A stretch of DNA of 64,000 bases from Snodgrassella communis. GTDB lineage: Bacteria; Pseudomonadota; Gammaproteobacteria; Burkholderiales; Neisseriaceae. Made by a program: the position numbers and the translations under genes. Shown piece after piece: positions 8,500 through 17,710 of the stretch. The stretch spans positions 1 to 64,000 of the forward strand of contig NZ_CAJZCD010000004.1 in the NCBI RefSeq assembly GCF_914768045.1. Reading direction: 5' to 3'. Every line of letters begins with the position of its first letter. Within the stretch, counting starts at the first letter, position 1. The notes under the pieces are model-generated. The model saw only the letters and a program-made list of their open reading frames with translations. It made no database searches and had not been told where the DNA came from.

Positions 8500-10824
8500 T
8501 TAGTGGCAGCCGTTGTTTGTGCTGCGCGGGCTGGTTTTTATGGTTGGCTGGCTGGTCTGCCACCGGCTGCCGATGAGTTTCATGGCGCAGACGATGATGC
8601 TGAAAAGGCAGGCTACGCCGGCAATCCAGTAAGGGGCGCTGGTGCTGTGGCTAAGCTGATGGTATTGGTAGTAGATGGTGGCGCAGCTCCAGCCGGTGAG
8701 AAATGTCCAGCCGGCGACAAACAGCATCCAGCGCGCGCCTGCTTCGCGGTAGATGGTGCCAAGGGCAGCGGCGCATGGGGTGTACAGTAGGATGAATATG
8801 AGGTAGGCCATGGCTGCGGTACTGCTGCCAAAGGAGGCTTCTAGTTTGGTAATGGTTCTGGCGCTGATGTCCATATCCTGCTGTACGCTGTCGGCGCTCT
8901 GGTCCAGTGCGCTGAAGCCAAGGGGGTCGAGGAAGGAACTGGCCAGTTCTTTGATGTTGGCGGGAATGGTTTGCAGGGCTTTGATGACGCCGGCTTGCAG
9001 GTTGAAGTGTTCTTCGCCGCCATTTTCTTCTGCTTTCATGGAGTACAGGGAGTTGAGGGTGGCAATGACGGCTTCTTTGGCAAAGATGCCGGTAAATATG
9101 CCTACGGTAGCCGGCCAGTTGTGTTCGCTGATGCCCATGGGGGCAAATGCCGGGGTGATTTTCTGGCTGGCTACAGACAGGACAGACTGGCTGCTGTCGT
9201 TGTGGCCGAAAGAGCCATCGCTGCCGAGTGAGTTGAGCAGGCTGAGGATGGTTACCATGAGGACGATGGCCTGTCCGGCGCGGAAGATAAAGCCTTTGAG
9301 GCGTGACCATGTGAGGTAGAGCATGCCGCGCAGGGTAGGCAGACGGTAGGCGGGCATTTCCATGATGAATGGGGTGATGGCGCCCGGCAGTAGGGTGTGT
9401 TTGAGAATGAAGCCGGTGAGGATGGCTACGGCTATGCCGAGCAGGTAAAGGATAAATACGACGGTAGAGGCGTTGTGGGGGAAGAAGATGACGGCAAAGA
9501 GGGTATATACCGGTAGTCTGGCACCACAGGACATGAATGGAATCATGCTGATGGACATGAGACGGTCGCGGGTGCTGTCGAGGGTGCGTGTGCCCATGAT
9601 GGCTGGTACACCACAGCCGAAGCCTACCAGCATGGGTACGAAAGCTTTGCCTGGTAAGCCGATGGCGCGCATGCCTCTGTCGACTACCATGGCGGCACGC
9701 GCCAGATAGCCGGAATCTTCGAGAAATGACAGGCACAGGAACATGGCGGCGATAACGGGAATAAAGGTGGCGACGGTCTGTATGCCGCTACCGATGCCGT
9801 TGGCGAGGATGGCAATCAGCCACTCTGGCGCGCCAATTCTGGTGAGTAGGGTGGAAAAGCCGTCGACAAATATGGTGCCGAAAAGGATGTCAAAAAAGTC
9901 GATGAATACGGAACCGAATTTTACTGCCAGCATGAACATGAGGTACATGACAAGCAGGAAAAATGGGATGCCGCTGTAGCGACCAAGGGTGATGCGGTCG
10001 ATTTTGTCTGAAAGTGACAGGTTGGCTTCGCGTGGTTTTTCGATAACGCTACGGCTTAGCTGGTCGATGGCGTCGTAACGGGCGCTGGCCAGTGCGATGT
10101 CGATTTCGTGGTTGCACCAGTCGGACAGGGCATCGCGGCACTGTTGTAAGGTGTGGTTTTCTGCTTCGCTGAGGGGGATGGGATTTTGTTTGAGTAGCAG
10201 TTCAATCAGTGCCCACTGGTCGAGCTGGTGAACGGCGCTGTCTGCGGGCAGTTGTGCCAGATGGTTGCGGATGATGCTGCTATGTTTGCTGCCAAGGGTA
10301 TCCAGCTGTGGGTTGGCTGGTACGGGATGGGTAATGGCTGCGGTTATGGCTTGTTGCAGTTGGGACAGGCCGGTTTTTTTGGCGGCAGAAATGGCGATAA
10401 CCGGACAGCCGAGCTGCTGGGTAAGGGTGCTGATGTTGATGTTTTCGCCTATGTTGTGCAGGGCATCCATCATGTTGAGTGCCACTAGCATGGGACGTTT
10501 CAGGTCAAGTAGCTGAAAGGTAAGGTATAGGCTGCGTTGCAGGTTGGTGGCGTCGATGATGTTGATAATCAGGGTGTCGGGTTCGTTGAGGACGAATTCG
10601 CGCGCTATCATTTCGTCCTGTGAGGCGGCTATGTCTAGGTTTTCGATGGCATAGGTGCCGGGAAGGTCGACGATTTCAATTGGTTGCTGGTTTATCTGGA
10701 TGCTGCCGGTTTTGCGCTCAACGGTGACGCCCGGCCAGTTACCTACTTGCTGGCGGGAACCGGTAAGGGTGTTGAAGAGGGTGCTTTTGCCGCTGTTGGG
10801 ATTACCAATTAATGCAATTTTCAT
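8500..10824 (-). CDS. feoB: Ferrous iron transport protein B
   Basis: FeoB is the inner-membrane Fe(II) transporter with an N-terminal GTPase. The 774-residue protein begins MKIALI then GNPNSGKST (G1, residues 7-15), followed by DLPGTYA (G3) and LNMMD (G4). From about residue 280 a polytopic domain follows with two gate-type segments, including GCGVPAIMGTRTL and SMIPFMSCGARLPVYTL, the second with the conserved cysteine motif. Length is typical for FeoB. It overlaps feoA by 4 bases (ATGA), so the two are translationally coupled. feoC lies downstream beyond an insertion. Confidence 0.96.
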   Translation of the reverse strand: MKIALIGNPNSGKSTLFNTLTGSRQQVGNWPGVTVERKTGSIQINQQPIEIVDLPGTYAIENLDIAASQDEMIAREFVLNEPDTLIINIIDATNLQRSLYLTFQLLDLKRPMLVALNMMDALHNIGENINISTLTQQLGCPVIAISAAKKTGLSQLQQAITAAITHPVPANPQLDTLGSKHSSIIRNHLAQLPADSAVHQLDQWALIELLLKQNPIPLSEAENHTLQQCRDALSDWCNHEIDIALASARYDAIDQLSRSVIEKPREANLSLSDKIDRITLGRYSGIPFFLLVMYLMFMLAVKFGSVFIDFFDILFGTIFVDGFSTLLTRIGAPEWLIAILANGIGSGIQTVATFIPVIAAMFLCLSFLEDSGYLARAAMVVDRGMRAIGLPGKAFVPMLVGFGCGVPAIMGTRTLDSTRDRLMSISMIPFMSCGARLPVYTLFAVIFFPHNASTVVFILYLLGIAVAILTGFILKHTLLPGAITPFIMEMPAYRLPTLRGMLYLTWSRLKGFIFRAGQAIVLMVTILSLLNSLGSDGSFGHNDSSQSVLSVASQKITPAFAPMGISEHNWPATVGIFTGIFAKEAVIATLNSLYSMKAEENGGEEHFNLQAGVIKALQTIPANIKELASSFLDPLGFSALDQSADSVQQDMDISARTITKLEASFGSSTAAMAYLIFILLYTPCAAALGTIYREAGARWMLFVAGWTFLTGWSCATIYYQYHQLSHSTSAPYWIAGVACLFSIIVCAMKLIGSRWQTSQPTIKTSPRSTNNGCH

Positions 10825-11129
10825 TTTTTTACCTCAACTACGCTAATGGCTTTTGCTTCGCTACGCCGCAGACATAGGTAGAAACCACGGGTTTTGATTT
10901 CCAGCGGGTCGCCCATGGGTGCGGTGCGGATAACGGTGACGTGGCTGCCGGGGGTGATGCCCATGGCTAACAGGCGGCGGCGAAATGGTAGGGATTCTGG
11001 CAATAGGTGGGTAATCACTGCCGGTTGCCCAAACGGTAGTTGATCGAGGGTAAGTGTTGACACTGCGCTAAACCTTTGGATATAGGTATTTTGTTGTTGT
11101 TTTAAGTGGGAATCATTTTTATTGTGCAT
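10821..11129 (-). CDS. feoA: Ferrous iron transport protein A
   Basis: FeoA is a small cytoplasmic SH3-like protein that works with FeoB. The conserved part is LTLDQLPFGQPAVITHLLP, FRRRLLAMGITPGS and APMGDPLEIKTRG. The ATG start gives 102 residues, roughly 25 longer than usual FeoA proteins. A GTG at 11063 with AAAGG about 10 bases upstream would give 80 residues, closer to family length, and would leave an AATGATTCCCA-type sequence upstream where a Fur operator might sit. The start is therefore uncertain. It is the first gene of the feoAB unit. Confidence 0.92.
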   Translation of the reverse strand: MHNKNDSHLKQQQNTYIQRFSAVSTLTLDQLPFGQPAVITHLLPESLPFRRRLLAMGITPGSHVTVIRTAPMGDPLEIKTRGFYLCLRRSEAKAISVVEVKK

Positions 11130-11353
11130 GATATTACGTTTGGTTGTTAATTTGCATGCATGGATGGCTAAGTGAAGCAGTTTTGTTAGGGGTTTGTGTC
11201 AATAATATGGCTTTTTATGTAATTATTATGCGGTTTATGATTCTGTTTTATTTAATTTTGTTGTGATTATGTGTTTTGTGTATCTGGTTTTTGAGTGTTT
11301 AGTTGATGTTTGATGGGCTGTTTGTGTGGGTGAAGAAGGGTGGCGGTAGGCAG

Positions 11354-11394
11354 CCATCAACTCGTCATGCGGTTTTAGCATGATGGGTTGATGG
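11354..11394 (-). terminator. Hairpin downstream of glmU
   Basis: Arms CCATCAACTCGTCATGC (11354-11370) and GCATGATGGGTTGATGG (11378-11394) form a 17-bp stem with two mismatches around a 7-base loop, just beyond the glmU stop. It lacks a long T run. Confidence 0.65.
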
Positions 11395-11412
11395 TGTGAA
11401 TAAGGAGGGGGA

Positions 11413-12783
11413 TTACCCTTTGGCTGGTTTTTCAGGACGCTGCCATTCTGGCAGGGTGGTTTGGCGGCTGCGCGCCAGTGTGAGTTTGTCGGCTGGGCAG
11501 TTTCTGCTCAGGGTACTGCCGGCGCCGGTGGTGGCGCGGTCGCCGATGGTGATGGGCGCAATCAGCATGTTGCCGGAGCCGATGCGTACCTGATTGCCGA
11601 TGGTGGTGCGGTATTTGTTGACGCCATCGTAGTTGCAGGTGATGGTGCCGGCACCGATGTTGCTGTGTTCGCCGATGGTGGCGTCGCCCAGATAGGTTAG
11701 GTGGTTGGCTTTGCTGCCATAGCCGATGATGCTGTTTTTAACTTCGACAAAGTTGCCGATGTGTACGGCGTCGCCAATCTGTGCCTGTGGGCGCAGACGG
11801 GCAAATGGACCAATCTGGGCATTGCTGCCAATGATGCAGTTATCCAGATGGGAGTTGGGGTGAATGGTGGTGCCGGCGCCGATGGTGGCGTTTTTAATTA
11901 TGCAGTTGGCTCCGATGGTTACGTTGTCGCCCAGTTCTATGTTGCCTTCGAGTACGACGTTGATGTCGATTGTTACGTCCTGTCCGTGGGTGAGCTGGCC
12001 GCGTAAATCGAAGCGTGCCGGGTCGCGCAGGGTAACGCCGGCCTGAAGCAGGGCGGTGGCCTGCTGCTGTTGCAGGATGCGTTCTAGTTGTGCCAGTTGC
12101 TGTTTGTTGTTTACACCTGCTGCCAGCCATGAGGTGCGTACCTGTAGCGGATGTACGGGGATGTTGTCCTGCTGTGCCAGTGCAATTACATCGGTGAGGT
12201 AGTATTCCTGCTGGGCGTTATGGTTTTGCAGGGCGTTGAGCCATTGTGCCAGTTTGTGATTGGGCAGTACGAAGATGCCGGTGTTGGTTTCGCGGATGGC
12301 TTTTTCGGTGCTGGTGGCATCTTTTTCTTCGACAATGGCTATAACGTTACCTTGTTCGCGAATGATGCGGCCATAGCCGGTGGGATTGTCGAGTACGTCG
12401 GTCAGCAGGCCGATATCTTCACCGGCAATGCTGAGTAAATTCTGTAAGGTTTGCTGGTCAATTAGGGGTACGTCGCCATACAGGATCAGGGTACGTCCGT
12501 TGCTGCTCAGGTGTGGCAGTGCCATTTTTACTGCATGGCCGGTACCCAGCTGCTGGTTTTGTTCAACCCAGTGCACATCTGCCTGAATGCGTTGCCGCAC
12601 TAATTCTTTACCATGGCCGATGACGACGCTGATGTTGTCGGGGTGCAGGCTCTGGGCGGTGTGGATAACGCGCTGGAGCATGCTGATGCCACCGATTTCA
12701 TGCAGTACTTTGGGCAGGCGGGAGTACATGCGGGTGCCTTTGCCGGCAGCGAGGATAACGATATTAAGGGGTGTAGTAGGCAT
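11413..12783 (-). CDS. glmU: Bifunctional GlcNAc-1-P uridyltransferase / GlcN-1-P acetyltransferase
   Basis: GlmU makes UDP-GlcNAc from glucosamine-1-phosphate in two steps, acetylation and uridylylation, supplying peptidoglycan and lipid A synthesis. The 456-residue protein has the N-terminal nucleotidyltransferase signature LAAGKGTRM (residues 11-19) and GDVPLI. The C-terminal half from about residue 250 is a left-handed beta helix of hexapeptide repeats (DNVTIGANCIIKNATIGAG and similar), with ANHLTYLGD carrying the acetyltransferase histidine. Length is typical. It serves the same pathway as glmS upstream in the window. Confidence 0.97.
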   Translation of the reverse strand: MPTTPLNIVILAAGKGTRMYSRLPKVLHEIGGISMLQRVIHTAQSLHPDNISVVIGHGKELVRQRIQADVHWVEQNQQLGTGHAVKMALPHLSSNGRTLILYGDVPLIDQQTLQNLLSIAGEDIGLLTDVLDNPTGYGRIIREQGNVIAIVEEKDATSTEKAIRETNTGIFVLPNHKLAQWLNALQNHNAQQEYYLTDVIALAQQDNIPVHPLQVRTSWLAAGVNNKQQLAQLERILQQQQATALLQAGVTLRDPARFDLRGQLTHGQDVTIDINVVLEGNIELGDNVTIGANCIIKNATIGAGTTIHPNSHLDNCIIGSNAQIGPFARLRPQAQIGDAVHIGNFVEVKNSIIGYGSKANHLTYLGDATIGEHSNIGAGTITCNYDGVNKYRTTIGNQVRIGSGNMLIAPITIGDRATTGAGSTLSRNCPADKLTLARSRQTTLPEWQRPEKPAKG

Positions 12784-12811
12784 AAATCAGTATGTATTCA
12801 GATGTTTAAAC

Positions 12812-12846
12812 GGGCTGCCGGAATTCATGTCTGATTCTGGCAGCCC
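12812..12846 (-). terminator. Intrinsic terminator-like hairpin downstream of the lipoprotein gene
   Basis: GGGCTGCC (12812-12819) pairs with GGCAGCCC (12839-12846), extendable inward, between glmU and the small lipoprotein gene. It would end the minus-strand transcript of the lipoprotein and HAD genes before glmU. Confidence 0.65.
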
Positions 12847-12866
12847 TGTATGTGGGTGTAGGTGGA

Positions 12867-13136
12867 TTATTCGGCACTGCTGTCTGGGTTTGCCCAGTGG
12901 GTATGTGCCGGTAGTTTTTCGTTGGCATCACCTACGCTGGGTTTCATGACATGAGGTTCGGGACGCATGCTGTTGTAACGCATGTTGTGCGAGTAGGTAC
13001 CATCCTGATATACCACTCGTGTACCCGGCTCGTATTTCTGGCGCAGTCTGGTTTGGCCGGTGGCATCCTGATAGGTTTCCCATGTACAGCCACTGAGAGC
13101 CAGTAAACCGCATAATAAACAGATTCCCGCACGCAT
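12867..13136 (-). CDS. Small putative lipoprotein
   Basis: The 89-residue product from the ATG at 13136 (AAAGGA just upstream) begins MRAGICLLCGLLALSGCTW. That is a short basic start, a hydrophobic stretch and an LSGC lipobox with the lipidated Cys at about residue 17. The mature part contains YQDATGQTRLRQKYEPGTR and is charged and probably disordered. A longer frame reaches back to 13211 but its first 25 residues look non-coding and would hide the lipobox. No family is recognised. It lies downstream of the HAD phosphatase gene on the same strand. Confidence 0.75.
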   Translation of the reverse strand: MRAGICLLCGLLALSGCTWETYQDATGQTRLRQKYEPGTRVVYQDGTYSHNMRYNSMRPEPHVMKPSVGDANEKLPAHTHWANPDSSAE

Positions 13137-13207
13137 GGTGTTGTCCTTTGTGGTTGGTGATTTATAGGCTGTTATTGTAGAGAATTTGTGTGCTGGCGTA
13201 TAGCGTC

Positions 13208-13852
13208 TCACAATAGGTCTGAGGCGATGTGCAGTAGGCTGGACATGTCTGGGGCTGTGGCATTGATTTCAGGGGTGGGATGGCTGTGCTTTCCATACCA
13301 TACGGTACGCATGCCCAGTGTATGTGCGGTTTTCAGGTTGGCCAGACTGTCATCTACCATGATGCATTGTTGTGGCTGTATATGCAGCTGCCGGCACAGG
13401 TTGTGGTAGGCTTGAGGGTGGGGTTTGTGGTATAGCTCAAGGTTGTCTGTGCCAAGCAGGGCATGGAAGTGTGGCTGAATTTGCATGGCGCTTATGAGTG
13501 CCTGCACGTAATGGCTGGGCCCGTTGGAAAAAACTATTTTGTGTCCGGGCAGGTGTGCCAATGTGTACTGTAGCTGTGGCATGGGCTGCAACAGGGGCAG
13601 AATCTGCGCCAGTGGATGACAGGCAAGCAGAAAGTCGTGCAGGTTTATTTGGGGATGATGCAGTCTGAGCCCCGCCAGTGTGGCGCCGTAGTCCTGCCAG
13701 TATTGCTGGCGCAGTTGTGAGGCTGCTGCGCTGTTTATGTGCAGGTTAGTAGCCAGATAGGCGGTCATGTGCTGATTGATAATGCTGAAGATGCCTGCAT
13801 CCGCCTGATGCAGGGTATTGTCAAGATCGAAGAGCCAGTAATGGGTTGTCAT
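13208..13852 (-). CDS. HAD-superfamily hydrolase, pyrimidine 5'-nucleotidase-like
   Basis: A 214-residue cytoplasmic phosphatase. HAD motif I is LFDLDNTLH (residues 7-15, nucleophile Asp9 and Asp11), motif II is VFSNGP, the motif III lysine is in HKPHPQAY, and motif IV is IMVDDSLANLKTA. The sequence pattern and the helical cap are those of SDT1/YjjG-type pyrimidine 5'-nucleotidases. Exact substrate is unproven. It is followed by the small lipoprotein gene. Confidence 0.85.
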   Translation of the reverse strand: MTTHYWLFDLDNTLHQADAGIFSIINQHMTAYLATNLHINSAAASQLRQQYWQDYGATLAGLRLHHPQINLHDFLLACHPLAQILPLLQPMPQLQYTLAHLPGHKIVFSNGPSHYVQALISAMQIQPHFHALLGTDNLELYHKPHPQAYHNLCRQLHIQPQQCIMVDDSLANLKTAHTLGMRTVWYGKHSHPTPEINATAPDMSSLLHIASDLL

Positions 13853-13946
13853 GATTTGTAAGTTGGCGTCAGGTTTGTACTATGTACACGTAAAACAGGT
13901 ATGATTGTACACAGGATATGGATAATTTTAAGTACAGGAGGCTGGG

Positions 13947-14954
13947 ATGAAGGCAGGTAGGTGGTTAATCGGGGCATTATGTATGCTGATGACCGCATGG
14001 GCACAGGCGCAGCCTGAAGTGCGTCTGGCAGTGCATGATTCTTTTGCTTTGCCGAAAAATGTTCTGGCTCAGTTTGAGCAGGATAATCAGGTTAAGTTAA
14101 CTGTGATTAAGGTTGGCAGTGGCAATGAGATGCTTAATAAGCTGATTTTAACGCGTGCCAAACCGATTGCCGATGCGGTGTATGGTCTGGATAACAGTAA
14201 TATCAGCAAGGCACAGCAGTTTAAGCTGTTTGCTGCCAGCCAGCCGGCCAGCCGCGCGGTAAACGTGGACTTGCCGCAGGTGCTGGCAGTGGATTATGGC
14301 TATATTGCTATTAATTATGATAAGGCATGGTTCCAGAAACACAAGAAACCTTTACCGCGCTCGCTGCAAGAGCTGGCCAGCCCGGCTTACAGGGATTTGC
14401 TGGTGGTACCTAGTCCGGCCACTTCAACGGTGGGGCTGGGGTTTCTGCTGGCCAATATTGGTGGCCTCGGTGAACAGGGTACGTGGCAGTGGTGGGCAAA
14501 AATGCGCCAGAACGGGGTGAAAGTGGCCAAGGGCTGGAGTGAGGCTTATTACACTGATTTCACGCTAAATGGTGGTAGCCGGCCGATGGTGGTGAGCTAT
14601 GCTTCCAGTCCGGTAGCCGAGGTGTATTATGGTAAAGGCAAATACGAGACGCCGCCAACTGGGGATTTGCGCTTTAAGGGTGCGGTATTCCGCCAGATTG
14701 AAGGTGCTGCGGTGCTGAATAATGCCAGCCAGCCGGTACTGGCGGCGAAGCTGGTGCAATATCTGCAAAGCAATCAGGTACAAAGTGCCATACCTACATC
14801 AATGTGGGTTTATCCGGCTGTGAAAGGGGTGAAGCTGCCACCGGTATATGCTCATATGAGTATTCCTACTATTGTTGCCCAACCGAGTATGGCTGATATG
14901 GCCGCAAAACAGCAAGGCTGGGTAAAGCAGTGGGTGAAGGTGGTGCAACGCTAG
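13947..14954 (+). CDS. thiB: Thiamine ABC transporter, periplasmic binding protein
   Basis: The 335-residue protein has a signal peptide (MKAGRWLIGALCMLMTAWAQA, cleavage near residue 21). The mature part has the fold pattern of the ThiB/TbpA binding protein, with VKLTVIKVGSGNEMLNKL, DAVYGLDNSNISKA and a C-terminal tryptophan-rich tail. It captures thiamine or its phosphates for ThiPQ. AGGAGG lies just upstream of the start. A hairpin separates it from thiP, which could raise the amount of binding protein relative to the membrane parts. No TPP riboswitch was seen in the 94-base leader. An iron-binding homologue is the main alternative, but thiP-thiQ context and length favour thiamine. Confidence 0.85.
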   Translation: MKAGRWLIGALCMLMTAWAQAQPEVRLAVHDSFALPKNVLAQFEQDNQVKLTVIKVGSGNEMLNKLILTRAKPIADAVYGLDNSNISKAQQFKLFAASQPASRAVNVDLPQVLAVDYGYIAINYDKAWFQKHKKPLPRSLQELASPAYRDLLVVPSPATSTVGLGFLLANIGGLGEQGTWQWWAKMRQNGVKVAKGWSEAYYTDFTLNGGSRPMVVSYASSPVAEVYYGKGKYETPPTGDLRFKGAVFRQIEGAAVLNNASQPVLAAKLVQYLQSNQVQSAIPTSMWVYPAVKGVKLPPVYAHMSIPTIVAQPSMADMAAKQQGWVKQWVKVVQR

Positions 14955-15015
14955 GCAGATGTTGGGCGCTGCTCTGAAATAGGGCTGTCTGCCATCGCTA
15001 GATTAGGGAGTAACA

Positions 15016-15037
15016 ACAGGGCATGGTGGTGCCCTGT
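15016..15037 (+). terminator. Intra-operon hairpin between thiB and thiP
   Basis: ACAGGGCA (15016-15023) and TGCCCTGT (15030-15037) form a perfect 8-bp stem with a 6-base loop followed by a short T-rich stretch. It may act as a partial terminator or as an mRNA 3'-end protector for thiB. Confidence 0.6.
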
Positions 15038-15081
15038 TTGATTGTACAAATGGTGAGTTTAAAGGTAATGAACAGGTGCAT

Positions 15082-16653
15082 ATGAAGGTAAACGGCATTA
15101 AAGCAAACGCTGGTGGTATGGCGCAAAAATTGCTGCTGGGAATGCTGTTACTGTTGCCGCTGCTGTTTTTACTGGCTGTGGTGCTGCTGCCGTTGTGGAC
15201 GATGCTGCAACAAACGGATGCAGACAGTTTCCGTATGGTTTGGCAGGATGAGTATTTGCGCCGCTTACTGGGCTGGACAACTTGGCAGGCCGCTATCAGC
15301 AGCGGGCTGACTTTGTTGCTGGGGGTGCCGGTGGCGTGGGTGGTTACCCGTTTGCAGTTTGCAGGCCGAAGCTGGGTGTTGCGTTTGCTGATGCTGCCGT
15401 TTGTGATGCCAACGCTGGTGGCTGGTATGGGGATTCTGGCACTGTTCGGGGCGCAGGGGCTGTTGTGGCGTGGCTGGGAAGAAACACCGTGGTTATTGTT
15501 GTATGGCAATGTGTTTTTTAATCTGCCAGTGATGGTACGTGCGGCCTATCAGGGCTTGTGTCAGGTACCGGCGACGCGTTTGTATGCGGCGCAGACTCTG
15601 GGTGCAGGGGTGTGGCAGCGTTTTGTTTATGTTGAGTTGCCGCAAATGTTGCCGTGGTTGGCCGGTGGTATGTGCATGGTGTTTTTGTACTGTTTCTCTG
15701 GTTTTGGTTTGGCTTTGTTGCTGGGGGGGCAGCGTTACATTACGCTGGAAGTGCAGATTTACCAGCTGATTGCCTATGAGCTGGATATGGCACAGGCCGG
15801 TGTGCTGGTGCTGTGGACGCTGGCAACGACTTTTCTAGCTGGTGTTGTGTATGCCTGTCTGAGTAAATATACGGCACAAACGGCAGTGGTGCAGATGCGA
15901 CCTCCACAAAAACCGACTGCACGGCAGAAACTGGCGCTATTGCTGGCATTGCTGCTGTTGCTAGGCTGTTGTGTGCTGCCGCTGCTGGCGGTTGGCTGGC
16001 GTGCTGGGCTGGCGGGCAGCTCATGGCTGGTATTACTGGAAAGCACTACATGGCAAGCGTTTTGGAATACTTTGCGCTTTACTGCAATGGCAATGGTGTT
16101 AGCGCTGCTGCTGGGTTGTACGCATGCGGCACTGGCGCGGCGGCTGGTGTGGTTGCGCACGCTAACTTTCTTGCCGTTTATGGTGTCGCCTGTGTGTGTG
16201 TCGTTTGGACTGTTATTGTGCTACCCGGATTGGGCGGCATCATTAAGCATGCTGGTATGTGCCTATGCGCTGCTTGCCTATCCGTTTATTACTAAGGATG
16301 TGCTGGCGGCGTGGGATAGTTTGCCGCGTAGTTATACGCAGGCGGCGCGGACTCTGGGAGCTAGTCGCATACAGGTGCTGCTGTATGTGATTTTACCGCT
16401 GTTGCGTCCGGCTATACAGCGCGGGCTGGCACTGGCGGCGGCTACCTGTGTCGGGGAATTTGCGGCCACGCTGTTTTTATCGCGGCCTGAATGGCAGACG
16501 TTAACTACGCTGATTTATTATTATCTGAGTACAGCAGGGCGTGATAACTATGACCGTGCGATGGTGCTGACCTTACTGCTGATGTTGCTGGCAATGCTGA
16601 TTTTTGCCTTGCTGGAGTGGGGTAGAGACAGAAAGGAACAACGCATATGCTGA
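15082..16653 (+). CDS. thiP: Thiamine ABC transporter, permease
   Basis: A 523-residue inner-membrane protein with about 12 hydrophobic segments, made of two fused binding-protein-dependent permease units, the usual form of ThiP. Each half carries an EAA-type loop (TRLYAAQTLGAGVWQRFVYV and SYTQAARTLGASRIQVLLYV), where the ATPase docks. The ATG at 15082 is preferred to a GTG at 15076 because AGG lies just upstream at a workable distance. The last 7 bases overlap thiQ. Length matches ThiP. Confidence 0.9.
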   Translation: MKVNGIKANAGGMAQKLLLGMLLLLPLLFLLAVVLLPLWTMLQQTDADSFRMVWQDEYLRRLLGWTTWQAAISSGLTLLLGVPVAWVVTRLQFAGRSWVLRLLMLPFVMPTLVAGMGILALFGAQGLLWRGWEETPWLLLYGNVFFNLPVMVRAAYQGLCQVPATRLYAAQTLGAGVWQRFVYVELPQMLPWLAGGMCMVFLYCFSGFGLALLLGGQRYITLEVQIYQLIAYELDMAQAGVLVLWTLATTFLAGVVYACLSKYTAQTAVVQMRPPQKPTARQKLALLLALLLLLGCCVLPLLAVGWRAGLAGSSWLVLLESTTWQAFWNTLRFTAMAMVLALLLGCTHAALARRLVWLRTLTFLPFMVSPVCVSFGLLLCYPDWAASLSMLVCAYALLAYPFITKDVLAAWDSLPRSYTQAARTLGASRIQVLLYVILPLLRPAIQRGLALAAATCVGEFAATLFLSRPEWQTLTTLIYYYLSTAGRDNYDRAMVLTLLLMLLAMLIFALLEWGRDRKEQRIC

Positions 16654-17582
16654 GCTGGCGGCAGGTTCATAAGAAGTTTGCTGGTAAGGTGGTGGCAGAG
16701 GGTTTAAGTCTGCAAGTGGCCGATGGCGAGCTGGTGGCGGTATTGGGTGAGAGTGGCAGTGGTAAGTCGACTTTGCTGAATATGGCAGCAGGTCTGACGA
16801 AACCGGATAGTGGCAAAATATTGATTAATGATACAGATGTCACTTTCTTACAGCCAGAACGGCGCCGTATCGGATTGATGTTTCAGGACTATGCTTTGTT
16901 GCCACATCTGAATGTCTGGCAGAATGTAGCTTTTGGCCTGCGTATGCATGGGGTAAGTAAATCAAGCGCCCGGCAGCAGGCACAACAGCTTTTAACTGAA
17001 GTGGGGCTGGCTGAGGCAGCTACTCAGCCGGTAGGGGTATTATCCGGCGGGGAGCGGCAACGGGTAGCGTTGGCGCGGGCATTGGTTCTGCAACCACAGG
17101 CATTGCTGTTAGATGAACCTTTTTCAGCACTGGATACGACTTTGCGTGCCAGTTTGCAGCAATTAACCTTGCGTTTGCTACGCCAGCAGAAATGCCCTAC
17201 TGTGTTGGTTACTCATAGTCCGCTAGAGGCATTTGCGCTGGCTGATCGCATTTGCCTACTTAGGTATGGTCGCTGGGTGCAGCAGGGTAAGATTTCTGAA
17301 TTGCTGGCGCAGCCGGCAGATGCTTGGGCTGCGCGTCTGCTGGGCTGCGATAATGTCAGTGATACCTGCTATATACCGCAGAATGCGCTGCAATACGACC
17401 GGCAAAACGGGGTGCAGGTACAGGTAATTGAGGTGGGTTTAACCGCCAGATTATATGATGTGAAGTTGCTGCATCCGCAATACGGGGTATTACGCTGGTG
17501 GCTGCCACTGCATCAGGCAGTGAATGCAGGTGACTGGCTGCCATTGACTGTACGACGCGAACAAGTCGTTTTTTTTCAATAA
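16647..17582 (+). CDS. thiQ: Thiamine ABC transporter, ATP-binding protein
   Basis: The 311-residue ATPase has Walker A GESGSGKST (residues 34-42), the Q-loop in MFQDYALLPHL, the signature LSGGERQRVALARAL, Walker B ALLLDEPFSALD and the H-loop VTHSP. It drives thiamine import with ThiB and ThiP. It is about 80 residues longer than short ThiQ proteins; the added C-terminal part (VQVQVIEVGLTARLYDVKLL) resembles the beta-rich regulatory domains found in other importers. The start overlaps the thiP stop, indicating translational coupling. Confidence 0.88.
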   Translation: MLSWRQVHKKFAGKVVAEGLSLQVADGELVAVLGESGSGKSTLLNMAAGLTKPDSGKILINDTDVTFLQPERRRIGLMFQDYALLPHLNVWQNVAFGLRMHGVSKSSARQQAQQLLTEVGLAEAATQPVGVLSGGERQRVALARALVLQPQALLLDEPFSALDTTLRASLQQLTLRLLRQQKCPTVLVTHSPLEAFALADRICLLRYGRWVQQGKISELLAQPADAWAARLLGCDNVSDTCYIPQNALQYDRQNGVQVQVIEVGLTARLYDVKLLHPQYGVLRWWLPLHQAVNAGDWLPLTVRREQVVFFQ

Positions 17583-17654
17583 TTCCTGTGGTTATTTGTT
17601 TAGATATGGGTTTGCCGAATAGTTTATGCTCAAGCCTACAAATATGGCTCATGG

Positions 17655-17663
17655 TGGTATAAT
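17655..17663 (+). promoter_or_regulatory. Extended -10 promoter upstream of fba
   Basis: TGGTATAAT lies about 48 bases before the fba start and matches an extended -10 element (TGnTATAAT). No good -35 box lies at the usual distance, which is common for extended -10 promoters. Confidence 0.55.
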
Positions 17664-17710
17664 TACGCCGAATTTTTACCCATTATTGCTAAGTACACAC
17701 GGAGAATCTC

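Noticed and set aside
8651-9736. 361-codon frame on the minus strand inside feoB
   Set aside because: It lies in another frame of feoB, is rich in His, Arg and Gln in a pattern typical of shadow translation, and has no own start signal.
13853-13946. TPP riboswitch before the thiamine transporter
   Set aside because: The short leader lacks the CTGAGA core and the second conserved THI-box segment.
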